Assembly (NCBI GenBank): GCA_944392285.1
Contig: CALXWF010000110.1
Span: forward strand, 1-5,414
Direction: 5' to 3'
Length of the DNA stretch: 5,414 bases
From: an uncultured Alphaproteobacteria bacterium
GTDB taxonomy: Bacteria > Pseudomonadota > Alphaproteobacteria > RF32 > CAG-239
Each line of letters opens with the position of its first letter. The first letter of the stretch is position 1. Under the pieces are notes generated by a model, which saw only the letters and a program-made list of their open reading frames with translations, made no database searches and was not told the origin of the DNA. The position numbers and the translations under genes are program-made. Below are positions 4,852 to 5,414 of the stretch, piece by piece.

Positions 4852-5414
4852 ATGATTAAATTTTTAGATTTACATAAAATTAATGAGCGCCAAAGATCGG
4901 AAATTGACGCTGCCGTTAAAAGAGTCTTAGATTCCGGTTGGTATTTGTTAGGCAAAGAAAATGAGCGTTTTAGTGCAGATTTTGCCAAATTTTGCGGCGT
5001 AAAACATGTAATTCCCGTTGCCAATGGTCTGGATGCCCTACGCTTAATCGTAAAAGCCTATGGCTTCGGCAAGGGAGATGAAATTATCGTTCCTGCCAAC
5101 ACTTATATAGCCACGATTCTGGCGATATCCGACAATGGCTGCACACCGGTTTTGGTAGAGCCGGATATTAACACCTACAATATCAATCCTGATTTGATTG
5201 AGGCCGCCATTACCGAAAAAACCAAAGCCATTATGGTTGTACATCTGTACGGTCAAGCTGTTGAAATGGAAAAGATTTGGACCTTGGCCAAAAAATATAA
5301 CCTAAAAGTTATTGAAGATGCGGCTCAAGCCCATGGCGCGGTTTACCAAGGACGTAAGACCGGAAATTTAGGCGATGCCGCGGGTTTTTCGTTCTATCCG
5401 GGCAAAAATTTAGG
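4852..5414 (+). CDS. fdtB: DegT/DnrJ/EryC1/StrS aminotransferase, FdtB-type, 3' part outside window
   Basis: PLP-dependent sugar aminotransferase. FdtB/QdtB/TylB-type members aminate C3 of the dTDP-3-keto-6-deoxyhexose made by FdtA, giving a dTDP-3-amino-3,6-dideoxyhexose. I translated 187 residues, about half of the usual ~365-375. Visible landmarks: KFLDLHKIN (3-11), DSGWYLLGKENERF (27-40), VANGLDAL (56-63) for the PLP phosphate, VPANTYIATILAI (80-92), VEPDINTYNI (102-111), VVHLYGQ (129-135), IEDAAQAHGA (154-163) with Asp156 contacting the pyridine nitrogen, and GFSFYPGKNL (178-187), where Lys185 is the Schiff-base lysine. PANTYIAT and the opening residues resemble the FdtB subgroup more than the ArnB or WecE subgroups (from memory of the families). 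Start: ATG 4852, with AAGGA nine bases upstream and 19 nt after the acetyltransferase stop. Product stereochemistry depends on the isomerase, so the fdtB name rather than qdtB is inferred. Confidence 0.9.
   Translation, partial: MIKFLDLHKINERQRSEIDAAVKRVLDSGWYLLGKENERFSADFAKFCGVKHVIPVANGLDALRLIVKAYGFGKGDEIIVPANTYIATILAISDNGCTPVLVEPDINTYNINPDLIEAAITEKTKAIMVVHLYGQAVEMEKIWTLAKKYNLKVIEDAAQAHGAVYQGRKTGNLGDAAGFSFYPGKNL

Overview
The window is an AT-rich stretch (roughly 40% G+C by eye) of a bacterial surface-polysaccharide locus. Every gene belongs to nucleotide-sugar synthesis, glycosyl transfer or sugar acetylation, as in O-antigen, capsule or S-layer glycan clusters. The combination of dTDP-rhamnose genes with dTDP-3-amino-sugar genes fits a Gram-negative organism best. 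The sequence alone does not fix the taxon; an AT-rich proteobacterium is a guess.

Layout: two operons diverge from one AT-rich intergenic region (about 2146-2340). The leftward (minus-strand) operon is rfbA (1276-2145), rfbC (727-1272) and rfbD (1-727, 3' end off the window). It is tightly packed, with a 3-nt gap and then a 1-nt TAATG overlap. The rightward (plus-strand) operon holds two tandem FdtA-type cupin 3,4-ketoisomerase genes (2341-2754 and 2766-3230), a GT-D/DUF1792 glycosyltransferase (3291-4253), a left-handed beta-helix acetyltransferase (4254-4832), and the start of an FdtB-type PLP sugar aminotransferase (4852 to the right edge, ending just past its catalytic lysine).

How they work together: RfbA makes dTDP-glucose. 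RfbB (not in the window) would convert it to dTDP-4-keto-6-deoxyglucose, the branch point. RfbC and RfbD take this leftward to dTDP-L-rhamnose. The FdtA-type isomerase and FdtB-type aminotransferase take it rightward to a dTDP-3-amino-3,6-dideoxyhexose, probably the Fuc3N (galacto) type, which an acetyltransferase could acylate and a glycosyltransferase could add to a glycan. The intergenic region therefore sits at a metabolic fork and could balance the two branches.

The most interesting points are these: the tandem ketoisomerase pair, in which the first copy has His-Ala-Asn where the second has the expected active-site His-Ala-His; a hairpin that would bury the ribosome binding site of the glycosyltransferase; a perfect inverted repeat in the divergent promoter region; and an acetyltransferase whose arginine and isoleucine codons differ sharply from those of the rfb genes.
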